From an uncultured Eubacterium sp. (lineage in GTDB: Bacteria; Bacillota; Clostridia; Lachnospirales; Lachnospiraceae), in the NCBI GenBank assembly GCA_947178105.1, contig CAMWXD010000033.1:1-45709 (forward strand): DNA of 45,709 bases, read 5' to 3'. A program made the translations under genes and the position numbers. Positions 1-7,005 of this stretch are shown here, piece by piece (within the stretch, counting starts at the first letter, position 1; every line of letters starts with the position of its first letter). Under the pieces are notes generated by a model. The model was not told where the DNA came from. It ran no database searches and saw only the letters and a program-made list of their open reading frames with translations.

Positions 1-67
1 ATGTTTTGTAAACGTGTCTATGTTTTGTAAACGTGTCTATGTTTTGTAAACGTGTCTATGTTTTGTA
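1..67. repeat. 19-bp tandem repeat array, 3.5 copies
   Basis: Three perfect head-to-tail copies of a 19-bp unit (ATGTTTTGTAAACGTGTCT) start at 1, 20 and 39, and a fourth copy breaks off after about 10 bases at 67. The array runs off the left edge, so its full size is unknown. Multiple short terminal repeats are typical of IS21-family ends, and iterons or regulator sites are alternatives. No transposase is visible on this side, so the identity is inference. Confidence 0.85.
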
Positions 68-152
68 TTTTAATTGATTGATTTATGTTTGTCAAGATAT
101 TACAACAAAATTTTTAAAATAGAAAAAGAGAACTTAAGGAGCTCGAATAATT

Positions 153-236
153 ATGACAAAGCCAGAAAAAGCAGCGCAGAGTTTTATACAACAAAAGCGT
201 CCCTCTAAAGGAACGCTCTTGTCATGCACCTGTTAA
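153..236 (+). pseudogene. Short truncated ORF with good ribosome-binding site
   Basis: An AAGGAG at 136-141 precedes an ATG at 153 that opens a 27-codon frame ending at TAA 234-236. The first residues (MTKPEKAAQSF) resemble the start of the small C_GCAxxG_C_C redox-type proteins common in Clostridia. The sequence then departs from that family and runs through the terminator-like hairpin at 192-219. I read it as a gene start cut off by rearrangement. It may be nothing more than a chance frame. Confidence 0.25.
192..219 (-). terminator. Probable terminator of the tRNA operon
   Basis: Read on the minus strand, AGCGTTCC, a 6-7 base loop and GGGACGCT form an imperfect stem followed by TTTTGTT. 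It lies about 115 bases downstream of the tRNA-Gly 3' end, as expected for the end of the tRNA transcript. Confidence 0.5.
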
Positions 237-332
237 CAATCTGAATATTTCCATATGAAACCCGCTGAAACAAAAACCCGCTCCCGGAGCCACTTCCTCA
301 TCGAAAGTGAATCCGCAAACGGGCATGAAAAA

Positions 333-403
333 AGCGGGTGATGGGAATCGAACCCACGTATCCAGCTTGGAAGGCTGGTGTTCTACCATTGAACTACACC
401 CGC
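333..403 (-). tRNA. tRNA-Gly (anticodon TCC)
   Basis: The minus-strand sequence folds as a standard cloverleaf. The acceptor stem GCGGGTG (403 to 397) pairs with CACCCGC (340 to 334). The D arm begins TAGTTCAATGG, the anticodon stem CCAGC/GCTGG encloses CTTCCAA with TCC as anticodon, and the T arm contains GGTTCGATTCC. The discriminator base is T at 333, and CCA is not encoded, so it must be added after transcription. It lies about 14 bases downstream of tRNA-Pro and is probably co-transcribed with it. Confidence 0.95.
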
Positions 404-417
404 ATGTTTTGTATGGA

Positions 418-492
418 TCGGGGTGACAGGATTCGAACCTGCGGCCTCCTGGTCCCAAACCAGGCGCTCTAGCCAAGCTGAGCCACACCCCG
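418..492 (-). tRNA. tRNA-Pro (anticodon TGG)
   Basis: On the minus strand the acceptor CGGGGTG (492 to 486) pairs with CACCCCG (425 to 419). The anticodon stem CCTGG/CCAGG encloses TTTGGGA, giving anticodon TGG, and the T loop has GGTTCGAATCC. The discriminator is A and CCA is not encoded. It is the first gene of a two-tRNA transcript driven by the promoter at 530-558. Confidence 0.95.
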
Positions 493-529
493 CTGTGTTT
501 ACTTTTCTGTTTTCCCGAACGCAAGATAA

Positions 530-558
530 AGTATACCCTAATATCTCCAGAATGTCAA
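530..558 (-). promoter_or_regulatory. Consensus promoter for the tRNA-Pro/tRNA-Gly operon
   Basis: Minus strand: TTGACA at 558-553, a 17-base spacer, and TATACT at 535-530, with the start expected near 523, just upstream of tRNA-Pro. The -35 box lies inside the left copy of the 134-bp direct repeat while the -10 box lies outside it. The insertion boundary therefore runs through this promoter and leaves it intact. Confidence 0.85.
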
Positions 559-675
559 CACTTTTTTAAAGAAATTTCAAAAAAATTTTAAGTCGTTTGC
601 AAACCCTGTTTCCATCACGATATAAGACGGTTTTCTGCCTTCCTGTCTGGGATAAGACAGGCTGCCGGGATTGAT
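542..675. repeat. Left copy of 134-bp direct repeat (duplicated 3' end of the phosphodiesterase gene)
   Basis: This segment matches 5760-5894 over its whole length with one substitution (G at 667 versus A at 5886) and one extra A in a poly-A run. It carries the last ~110 bases of the phosphodiesterase coding sequence, its stop, the 3' untranslated stretch and the -35 box of the tRNA promoter. Homology stops sharply at both ends. It is the far boundary of the island at 676-5759. Confidence 0.9.
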
Positions 676-706
676 ATGTTCCCGTCTTTGACAGTTACAA
701 GGATAG

Positions 707-752
707 AAAAATCGCTGTAGCTGCCTGTTTTAAAGGATTTACAGCGATTTTT
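707..752. repeat. 13-bp perfect inverted repeat
   Basis: AAAAATCGCTGTA (707-719) and TACAGCGATTTTT (740-752) are perfect inverted repeats around a 20-base loop. The structure lies just beyond the stop codon of the transposase remnant, so it may be that gene's terminator or part of the insertion sequence end. Confidence 0.6.
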
Positions 753-775
753 TGAAATTTATAGAATATAGTAAT

Positions 776-1088
776 CTACGCCCTGCATTTGCTTGTCTTT
801 TGAATCGTTTTCATTTGCCTTTTTGTGATGAATTGATAGTCTGTTCGGAATCCGCTGGCTACATGCAGGTCGTCTGTTATGGCCTCTCTTTTGTAAAGGG
901 GCATGAATCCCTGGCCTTCCACATTTGCGAAAGTCATCCCTTTCAAAGTTTTCAATATTTCTTCACAAGTATATTTTTTATCCAGCATCCGGTATACAAG
1001 TAACGCGAGAAAGCATGTGAGGAAATGGGCCTTGATCCGGTCTTCACGCTGTACATAAACTGGACGGGCTGAAAAATCTGTTTTCTAG
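776..1088 (-). pseudogene. C-terminal remnant of an IS1634/IS4-like transposase
   Basis: The minus-strand frame reads KTDFSARPVYVQREDRIKAHF, continues through a hydrophobic helix into LVYRMLDKKYTCEEIL, and ends with FGFRTDY-like sequence (SGFRTDYQFITK). From memory this is the conserved C-terminal block of IS1634-family transposases (ARPVY...RI.AHF...YR...L). The frame is cut at about 1088, where an in-frame stop appears directly before the conserved block. The N-terminal three quarters, including most catalytic residues, is missing. It is a dead fragment next to the left island boundary and indicates earlier IS activity. Confidence 0.7.
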
Positions 1089-1104
1089 TAATGTAAACCC
1101 GGAT

Positions 1105-1602
1105 ATGAACCTACCTTCCCTGCCGATGATTCCGTGTCCGGCAAGGGGGCTCCTTGTCAGCCTGTGTAATCTTGCCAGACAGATAGACGATTGGGACAAC
1201 AAAATTCCATATGACCAACTGATCATCCAGTGGTGCAAAGAAAATATGCATCCTTACAGCATTGATTTTGTGTATCAGGAACTTACTGAAGAAGGGTTTG
1301 ATATTACAGGGTATGATGCAGAACTGGCAGCCCGCGATGGCATATTTTCAATCAAAGACTTTATGGAAGATCTGGAAAAGCTGTACACCACCGCCCTGTT
1401 TTATGAAGCATTGGAAGGTGTGTGCGTAGCTGACGATGACGCTGCCTACGATTTATATAAAGAAGGGAAATATTTTGAAGGACTTCCTTTCTTTGAGCGT
1501 TTTAAATGCATTCACGACAGACCAGATATTGATGTAAACCCGGCAGCCATTGCGGCGTATTTTATAAGATTATGTGTGGTATCACTGCCGTCGCCAGTGT
1601 AA
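1105..1602 (+). pseudogene. Hypothetical protein, probably a gene fragment
   Basis: This 165-residue frame is acidic and looks like real protein (IDDWDNKIPYDQLIIQW, TEEGFDITGYDAEL, EALEGVCVADDD), rich in helices. No domain is recognised. Coding character continues upstream of the ATG without any ribosome-binding site, right up to the point where the transposase remnant ends (about 1088). The last 15-20 residues look unrelated to the rest. I read it as an internal fragment of a larger gene joined to foreign sequence at both ends. An expressed small protein is possible but less likely. Confidence 0.4.
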
Positions 1603-1818
1603 GCATCCCCCTATCGCAATTCGCGGAAATTTGCGTGTGAGTGGGCACCGGTCTTTAGGCGAAATAGTTGTAGAGATTTCTTCTCCCCCTAGTCCAAAAA
1701 TCTCATCTTTACCAATCCATTATTTCAATACAATCTTATTTCCACTTTTTGCATAGCCTATATCTCGGCAATTGTCGATATTTCGGTTATGATGTAGAAT
1801 TTTAGTGAGGTGATTAAT
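1603..1818. promoter_or_regulatory. Intergenic region with candidate operator upstream of the XRE regulator
   Basis: No gene is seen here. A near-palindrome, CGGCAATTGTCG (1766-1777, one mismatched pair) flanked by TATCT/GATAT, lies about 40 bases before the regulator's start. TATGAT at about 1789-1794 could be a -10 box, but no convincing -35 is at the right distance. The palindrome is a plausible autoregulatory site for the downstream XRE protein. Confidence 0.3.
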
Positions 1819-2037
1819 TTGATAACATACGAGCCACTCTGGCAAACGCTACAACAACTTAATATAAGTCAGTACAGTTTAATTAAAGATTATGGTTTTA
1901 GCACTGGAACGCTCGATTCCTTGCGTCAGAACAAAAACATTACAATGAAAACACTAAACGATATATGTAATGCCTTAAATTGCAATGTCGAATCTGTAAT
2001 AAAACATATCCCCGATGAAAACAAGGAGGAAAAATAG
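1819..2037 (+). CDS. Small XRE-family (Cro/CI-type) transcriptional regulator
   Basis: A ~72-residue protein that is almost entirely one helix-turn-helix domain. MITYEPLWQTLQQLNISQY is helix 1-2, KDYGFSTGTLDSLRQNKNI the HTH, and MKTLNDICNALNCNVESVI the closing helices, followed by an acidic tail (PDENKEEK). The family's usual start (MI.Y.PLW) and a GAGGTG 7 bases upstream favour the TTG at 1819; a GTG at 1810 would add three residues. Such proteins bind short palindromes and often control a neighbouring mobile or restriction module. It is followed 3 bases later by the 2041 gene. Confidence 0.75.
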   Translation: MITYEPLWQTLQQLNISQYSLIKDYGFSTGTLDSLRQNKNITMKTLNDICNALNCNVESVIKHIPDENKEEK

Positions 2038-2040
2038 CTT

Positions 2041-2382
2041 ATGCCTAATTTTGATTTATCGCAGCAACCACAATACCCAATTGTTACGAAAGATACCGAT
2101 GTAGCATTAACCAACGACCAAGTAAATTCACTATTTTCTACTAATGACAGTATTACTCTGTGTGTGCGCTCTGACTCAGGTCATCCTAATAGAGGCGGTT
2201 ACTTTTTCTGTATACACAAAACAGATAATAGCTCATTCCAACTCGAAACTATAGAAGGCGTCTATGTGGATACCTTTAACCTTGATACACTTGTCAACTT
2301 CATTAATCATGCATCAGGAAAAAGGTTTGATTCAGAGTTACTTGATTACTGTCAAAATAGTATAAACTTTAGGACTGATTGA
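2041..2382 (+). CDS. Hypothetical protein, co-transcribed with the XRE regulator
   Basis: A 113-residue acidic protein that I do not recognise. It begins MPNFDLSQQPQYPIV and has a mixed alpha/beta look (SITLCVRSDSG, GGYFFCIHK, FQLETIEGVYVDTFNLDTLVNFIN), with no signal peptide or membrane segment. GGAGGAAAAATAGCTT upstream gives a good ribosome site, and the start lies 3 bases after the regulator's stop, so the two are one operon. Its last 14 bases overlap convergently with the end of the restriction nuclease gene. It belongs to the AT-rich island. Confidence 0.65.
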   Translation: MPNFDLSQQPQYPIVTKDTDVALTNDQVNSLFSTNDSITLCVRSDSGHPNRGGYFFCIHKTDNSSFQLETIEGVYVDTFNLDTLVNFINHASGKRFDSELLDYCQNSINFRTD

Positions 2383-3445
2383 TTATATCCACGACATTTT
2401 TAGGCTTTTCATTTTTTGCTAATTCATCAATGCCATCCGCCTGTAATTTGTAAATTGTACTTCTGTACTTTTCTGTCATCGATACTAAAATGGAAAGCCT
2501 ATTCTGTAAAGCTATTTCTTGGGCTTTCGCTTTTCGCATCGTTTCCATAACATATCCAACATCCCCAGCGGCATATCCGATATTATGTCCTCCATAAATA
2601 ACATATAATATTTCTTCACCGCGAAGTTCTGATAATTGCTTTTTAGCTAATATTTCAAACCCTGCTTTTATTATTTCTTTTTGGAATTTTATATATTCTA
2701 TTTCAGTATCAAGTAATGCAGGTGTTTCAACTGGTCTGTATTCAAAACCTTCTTTCCAGATTCTTGTTAGTTTTCCATAATTACCCTGCTCCTTTGAAAA
2801 TGTACTATCAGCGCATGTAACTGCATATCGAACGTCAAATCCTTGATACCCCGTACCAAGATTTGCTGGTGGTTTATTTAACCAATATGTGTCTCTTAAT
2901 TGTGCAAGGGAATATGCATGGAATACATATATTTTAAATAATTTTGGCGCTGAATCCCACTGACAATTATCATTACCTTCACTGTCCCAATCCCACAAAC
3001 ATACAATTACAAAATCAGTATTAGGATTAATATCTTTTATCAAAGTGTCAAAATTCGCAGATTTTTCTTCTGCAACACATTGAAGACATTTTATCTCTAA
3101 CCTTAACAATCTATTTCCATTATTTTCTCTTATCTCAAGATCTGGAAATCTATTTGCTACAACATAACTCCAAAATACATCCTCTATTCCAAGTTCCGGT
3201 AATATTTCATTAGATATTCTAGCAAGTTCAAACTCTATAAGAACTCCCATTCTAGTTCGAACATCTGTCAAATTTCGTTCATTTGAAGGAATTTGTTCAT
3301 TCCTGTACAAACCGAATCTCTTTCTAGAGGATTCCAAATTATAGCGATTCATAATCTCTGGAAAGTACTGTTCTCTGAGCCACTTTGCTATTTTATCTGG
3401 AGTTTCTGTTGCATGTAGTATCCTAGTAAGTTCGTCTCTATCCAT
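2369..3445 (-). CDS. PD-(D/E)XK restriction endonuclease (partner of the 3445-5547 methylase)
   Basis: A 358-residue soluble protein with no helicase motifs. It has a PD-(D/E)XK signature: P101-D102 in RFPDLEI, then E117-I-K119 in LRLEIKC, with E71 in the preceding helix as a possible extra ligand. That is the usual catalytic core of restriction nucleases. Its start codon overlaps the stop of the methylase by one base (TAATG), so translation is coupled. The pairing with a methylase-specificity fusion and the absence of an HsdR translocase suggest a compact type II-like system rather than classical type I. The cleavage position and recognition site are not predictable here. Confidence 0.7.
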   Translation of the reverse strand: MDRDELTRILHATETPDKIAKWLREQYFPEIMNRYNLESSRKRFGLYRNEQIPSNERNLTDVRTRMGVLIEFELARISNEILPELGIEDVFWSYVVANRFPDLEIRENNGNRLLRLEIKCLQCVAEEKSANFDTLIKDINPNTDFVIVCLWDWDSEGNDNCQWDSAPKLFKIYVFHAYSLAQLRDTYWLNKPPANLGTGYQGFDVRYAVTCADSTFSKEQGNYGKLTRIWKEGFEYRPVETPALLDTEIEYIKFQKEIIKAGFEILAKKQLSELRGEEILYVIYGGHNIGYAAGDVGYVMETMRKAKAQEIALQNRLSILVSMTEKYRSTIYKLQADGIDELAKNEKPKNVVDIINQS

Positions 3446-5547
3446 TAGTTACCTCCTGCCATGGTAAACGCAACTTCGTTTATCATTTTTATTTCTAGTC
3501 TTTTTGCTTCTTCTCTAAGTGCTTCTGCCCTATCCTTCAATTGCTTTACAGAAGCCTCATTTGCTCTTAAATTTTGCATAACTTTTATTTGTAATTGTTT
3601 ATCTGGTAATGGAATCATAATCTTTCTCAAATCCTTACCGCTTATTCTAGGACGTCCAATCCCCGTCACACATGACATTATTTGTCCATATACAAAGTCT
3701 GACCTAAGAATGGTTGATAATATTTCAGGTTCAACCAACGGTTCTCCATTAGCATCATTTCGCACTGTAAAAACTGTACATTCAGATGACACATATCCCC
3801 CCTCATTCATATTCATCACCGCAACTTTTCGTAATGCGGGTCTCATTTTCGAAAAAACAATATCTTTCGGTTCATATCGCTTAACAGAACTTTTTATTGA
3901 GGCAGCCGGAGTTAATTCTTGTGTTGCAACTCCCGTAAAAGGCTCAATATGAGCCAACCCCGTAAATGGTATACTTGTAGCATCAGAATCTGCTGCAGGC
4001 ACATACGAATGGTTTCTTTCCGTACATATTTCTGACAAAGAAATAAGAGGCGATTTCGAGTTATTTAACAATTCCTTACTTTCATTTCTATAAGGATGAT
4101 GAAATATATAATCCAGTCTCATACTCTTATCTTCCTCTAAATATTCATCCACATTTGCCACAAAGCAATTTGCATTTTGAAGTTGATAATTCCCCGAAAT
4201 GAACATATACCAAGATGATAGAATACTGTCCAAATCGCTATCAAGTTCAAAATCACCATTCGGATAATATATGATATCATCATCGCCGTTTGATTTTCTA
4301 CCTACCTTTTCTGCCTTTGCAAAAAATGTCTGACCTTGCTTTATCTTGCCGCTTTTCTTTTGTAAAATCATTATTGATGAGCTGACGTTTGCATATGGTA
4401 AAAATGCACTTTCCGGCAAATCTATAATTCCTTTTATTATAAAATGCGAGAAGATATATTCTCGAACATCAACATTAGTTTTTGAATTCAAAACACCCTG
4501 ATCAATGATTATCGCAAGAATTCCATCTTCCTTAAGTAAGTTCCATGCTTGCTCTATGAATAAAATCCCTCTTCTACGCGAACTCTTTCCTTTACCCAAA
4601 ACATATTTATCCAGTATTTTACTATCCGTATAATCACTTCCAAAAGGAGGATTCGTCAGAATGACATCAATTGTCCCATAATAAACATCTGCCTCTACAC
4701 CTAAGCTCCCTCCATTGCTCATACAATATGTTTCAAAAGTATCTGCTCCATGAATAAGAAGATTTAATGTCGAAACCCATGCTAAACGCTCATCTACTTC
4801 AAACCCCAGCAATTTCGCATCTACAAAATCATTAACTTTGGTTAAAAATCCAGCCGTACCACATGCCGGATCGCATATTGTTCCTTTAAGAAAAGGCTTT
4901 AATGCTTTTACCATAAATTCAACTATCTGGTATGGTGTAAAATATTGCTGATTGTCGCTTTTGTCAAATGTTCCTCGAATTGTATCTTCATATGCTAGTC
5001 CTTTGATGTCACACTTGCAATCATCAAGTAAAAGCGTATATAACTCTTTCCCACAAAGTCTAAGAGCCTCATTGCTCAAATTAATTTTTAAATAACCTTC
5101 TGGTATTATTTTCCCTGTTTCATTCAACAATCTAACATATTCTTTTTGAATCTTTTCACCATACAATATATCCTTTTGGTCATATGATTCAAAGATATCT
5201 CTTCCAGACATCAAACGTACAAACAGCAATTTAGATATCTCATCAAAACGAGTAACAATATTACTGTTTGCATCGCTATCTCTAATAATGCAATGTAACT
5301 TATTTACTACTCTTTTGATAGCTTTTGCTTCCTCATGTTTCGAATCAGCATCTTGCTTTTCCACCTGAACCTCTTCGCCAATAATTTCATTTTTCAAATT
5401 AATGAGACTTTCCATATCATATTGTCTATATCCGTTAATCGGATTTCTAACAGCCACAAGTTTGCCATCATTATCCCAATTTCTGAGTGTTGCTTTACTT
5501 ACACCCAAAAAAGTAGCCGCCTCAGTCAATGTAACCATAGTTGCCAT
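3445..5547 (-). CDS. N6-adenine DNA methyltransferase fused to a specificity domain, with N-terminal MerR-like HTH
   Basis: A 700-residue protein. Residues ~1-45 form a MerR/excisionase-type HTH (LTEAATFLGVSKATLRNWD, then GYRQYD). The HsdM-like core has QYFTP (~202-206), motif I DPACGTAGF (~226-234) and catalytic NPPF (~299-302). The last ~200 residues look like an HsdS target-recognition domain with a coiled-coil end (ISLSEICTERN, TGIGRPRISGKDLRKIMIPLP). The start at 5547 is chosen because AGGAGG lies 8 bases upstream; an ATG at 5589 has no such site. It should modify and select the target for the downstream nuclease. The HTH could also repress its own promoter, which overlaps a 9-bp inverted repeat. 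The gene is clearly AT-richer than the chromosomal neighbours. Confidence 0.85.
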   Translation of the reverse strand: MATMVTLTEAATFLGVSKATLRNWDNDGKLVAVRNPINGYRQYDMESLINLKNEIIGEEVQVEKQDADSKHEEAKAIKRVVNKLHCIIRDSDANSNIVTRFDEISKLLFVRLMSGRDIFESYDQKDILYGEKIQKEYVRLLNETGKIIPEGYLKINLSNEALRLCGKELYTLLLDDCKCDIKGLAYEDTIRGTFDKSDNQQYFTPYQIVEFMVKALKPFLKGTICDPACGTAGFLTKVNDFVDAKLLGFEVDERLAWVSTLNLLIHGADTFETYCMSNGGSLGVEADVYYGTIDVILTNPPFGSDYTDSKILDKYVLGKGKSSRRRGILFIEQAWNLLKEDGILAIIIDQGVLNSKTNVDVREYIFSHFIIKGIIDLPESAFLPYANVSSSIMILQKKSGKIKQGQTFFAKAEKVGRKSNGDDDIIYYPNGDFELDSDLDSILSSWYMFISGNYQLQNANCFVANVDEYLEEDKSMRLDYIFHHPYRNESKELLNNSKSPLISLSEICTERNHSYVPAADSDATSIPFTGLAHIEPFTGVATQELTPAASIKSSVKRYEPKDIVFSKMRPALRKVAVMNMNEGGYVSSECTVFTVRNDANGEPLVEPEILSTILRSDFVYGQIMSCVTGIGRPRISGKDLRKIMIPLPDKQLQIKVMQNLRANEASVKQLKDRAEALREEAKRLEIKMINEVAFTMAGGN

Positions 5548-5575
5548 GTTTAGTAACCTCCTAACCTTACTAAAC
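5548..5575. promoter_or_regulatory. Candidate operator: 9-bp inverted repeat around the methylase ribosome-binding site
   Basis: GTTTAGTAA (5548-5556) and TTACTAAAC (5567-5575) are perfect inverted repeats separated by 10 bases that contain the AGGAGG. The repeat abuts the start codon and overlaps the predicted transcription start near 5571, so a DNA-level operator is more likely than an RNA hairpin. The methylase's own N-terminal HTH is an obvious candidate ligand. Confidence 0.5.
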
Positions 5576-5577
5576 AT

Positions 5578-5606
5578 ATTATATTCCATAATAAGTAATT
5601 ATTCAA
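5578..5606 (-). promoter_or_regulatory. Promoter of the restriction-modification operon
   Basis: Minus strand: TTGAAT at 5606-5601, a 17-base spacer and a perfect TATAAT at 5583-5578. The methylase ATG is about 25 bases downstream of the expected start site, giving a short leader. Confidence 0.75.
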
Positions 5607-5664
5607 CTCCTCTTTTGAAATTTTATACTCAAAATACCCGCCCCAAAAAACAAATGGTAAAAAC

Positions 5665-5735
5665 CATAATCGCACCTATTAAACAACTCTGCTGCAATGC
5701 GATTATGTCCCAGACGGCAATGTATCACTGATACA
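5665..5735. repeat. Inverted repeats near the right island edge
   Basis: CATAATCGCA (5665-5674) and TGCGATTATG (5698-5707) form a perfect 10-bp inverted repeat. Just after it, TGTATCACTGATACA (5721-5735) is a perfect 15-base palindrome centred on C5728. Both lie within 100 bases of the right direct-repeat boundary at 5760. They may be recombination or replication-protein sites of the island, or a terminator. No gene is seen between 5607 and 5783. Confidence 0.55.
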
Positions 5736-5759
5736 GGCATACCCATTTTTGTTAATATC

Positions 5760-5894
5760 TATCTCCAGAATGTCAACACTTTTTTAAAGAAATTTCAAAA
5801 AAAATTTTAAGTCGTTTGCAAACCCTGTTTCCATCACGATATAAGACGGTTTTCTGCCTTCCTGTCTGGGATAAGACAGGCTGCCAGGATTGAT
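5760..5894. repeat. Right copy of 134-bp direct repeat
   Basis: This copy is the native 3' end of the phosphodiesterase gene plus downstream sequence. It matches 542-675 except for one substitution and one base indel. Here the TTGACA (5776-5771, minus) is orphaned, because no -10 box lies 17 bases beyond it. See the left copy. Confidence 0.9.
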
Positions 5895-6263
5895 CACATA
5901 CAGATTTCCTTCCTGACGGATCAAAGGACGGTGCGTATGCCCGAACATAACCAGGTCTGCGCCTCTTCCCTGTGCCTCTTTGATCAGATGCTCCACTCCG
6001 GCTGCTACATAATAATAATGCCCATGTGTAAGGAAGATCCGCTTTCCTGCCACTTCTATGATCTGCTCCTGCGGCAGGTCGGAAAAATAGTCGTTGTTCC
6101 CCCGCACGGCTGCAACCGGACAGCCGGCAGCAGCTTCCAGATAATCTTCGTCGCCTTCGATGTCCCCCAGATGGATCACCTGCCCATAAGGGCGTTCCTG
6201 TTCCAGCACCCGATCCAGATTTTTTTGTATTCCATGTGTATCGCTTATAATCAGCACTCTCAT
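5784..6263 (-). CDS. YfcE/MJ0936-type metallophosphodiesterase
   Basis: A 159-residue soluble metallophosphoesterase with the full set of dinuclear-metal motifs: SDTHG (D8, H10), GDIEGD (~33-38), RGNND (~58-62), THGH (~79-82) and GHTHRP (~107-112). The family hydrolyses phosphodiesters in vitro; the physiological substrate is uncertain. GGGGAGA upstream of the ATG supports the start. It is the last gene of a minus-strand run after rdgB, with a 118-base gap. Its 3' end is duplicated at 542-675, which marks it as the target of the island insertion. The gene itself is intact because the right copy supplies a complete C-terminus. Confidence 0.9.
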   Translation of the reverse strand: MRVLIISDTHGIQKNLDRVLEQERPYGQVIHLGDIEGDEDYLEAAAGCPVAAVRGNNDYFSDLPQEQIIEVAGKRIFLTHGHYYYVAAGVEHLIKEAQGRGADLVMFGHTHRPLIRQEGNLYVINPGSLSYPRQEGRKPSYIVMETGFANDLKFFLKFL

Positions 6264-6381
6264 ATCTTCGATCTCCCCTGTTTACGTATCCGGCGCCTGT
6301 GACTGCTTACCGCACCTTGCTTCATTTCCTTGTCCGTTTATAACTCTGATTTCACGCTCTGCTCCATCATCTTAAAATCCA

Positions 6382-6990
6382 TCATTTTAAAATTCCTCTT
6401 TTCAGCAATTCCTCCTTCATTGCACGCAGTGCATTTCCCCTGTGGCTCAATGCATTTTTCTGCTCCATCGAAAGCTCTGCTGTCGAACAGCCATAAGCAT
6501 CCAGATAAAAGATCGGATCATAGCCAAACCCATTTGCTCCCGACATGCTCCAGCCGATATATCCTTCTATCGTCCCCCGCGTTGTAAAAACGCGGCTGCC
6601 TGGCACAGCGGCTGCCACTGCGCATACAAACCGCGCGCTCCTGCGTTCTTTTTCCACACCGGCAAGCCGATATAAGAGCGCCTGGTTTTTTATATCATAA
6701 GAAGTATCCTCGCCCAGATAACGTGCGGAATAGATGCCTGGCTCTTTATTCAGATAATCGATCTCCAGTCCCGAATCATCTGCCAGTATCAAATCCTGCG
6801 GCGCCAGCTTTGCGATTTCCGCCGCTTTGATACATGCATTTTCTTCAAACGTCGCTCCGTCCTCTATGACATCTGCCTCAATCCCCGCTTCTTTCATCGA
6901 CAGGATTTCCATGCCGCACCCGTCTAAGATCTGTCTGATTTCTTCCATTTTGCCCTGGTTCCCGGTTGCAAAAATAATTCTGTTTGCCAT
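6382..6990 (-). CDS. rdgB: XTP/dITP diphosphatase (RdgB/HAM1 family)
   Basis: A 202-residue cytosolic enzyme that hydrolyses non-canonical purine triphosphates (XTP, dITP, ITP) to monophosphates and keeps them out of nucleic acids. Hallmarks are FATGNQGKMEEI (~7-18), LADDSGLEIDYL (~69-80), PGIYSARYLGED (~84-95) and GFGYDPIF (~154-161). The length is normal. AGGAGG just upstream of the ATG supports the start. It sits 15 bases after the amidase gene and precedes the phosphodiesterase, a common Firmicute neighbour pair. Confidence 0.95.
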   Translation of the reverse strand: MANRIIFATGNQGKMEEIRQILDGCGMEILSMKEAGIEADVIEDGATFEENACIKAAEIAKLAPQDLILADDSGLEIDYLNKEPGIYSARYLGEDTSYDIKNQALLYRLAGVEKERRSARFVCAVAAAVPGSRVFTTRGTIEGYIGWSMSGANGFGYDPIFYLDAYGCSTAELSMEQKNALSHRGNALRAMKEELLKRGILK

Positions 6991-7005
6991 GTTGCTTTCC
7001 TCCTG

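Noticed and set aside
1..67. CRISPR array
   Set aside because: The 19-bp units are directly adjacent with no spacers.
222..524. 100-codon minus-strand frame across the tRNA genes
   Set aside because: It is made of the two tRNA genes and spacers; no ribosome site.
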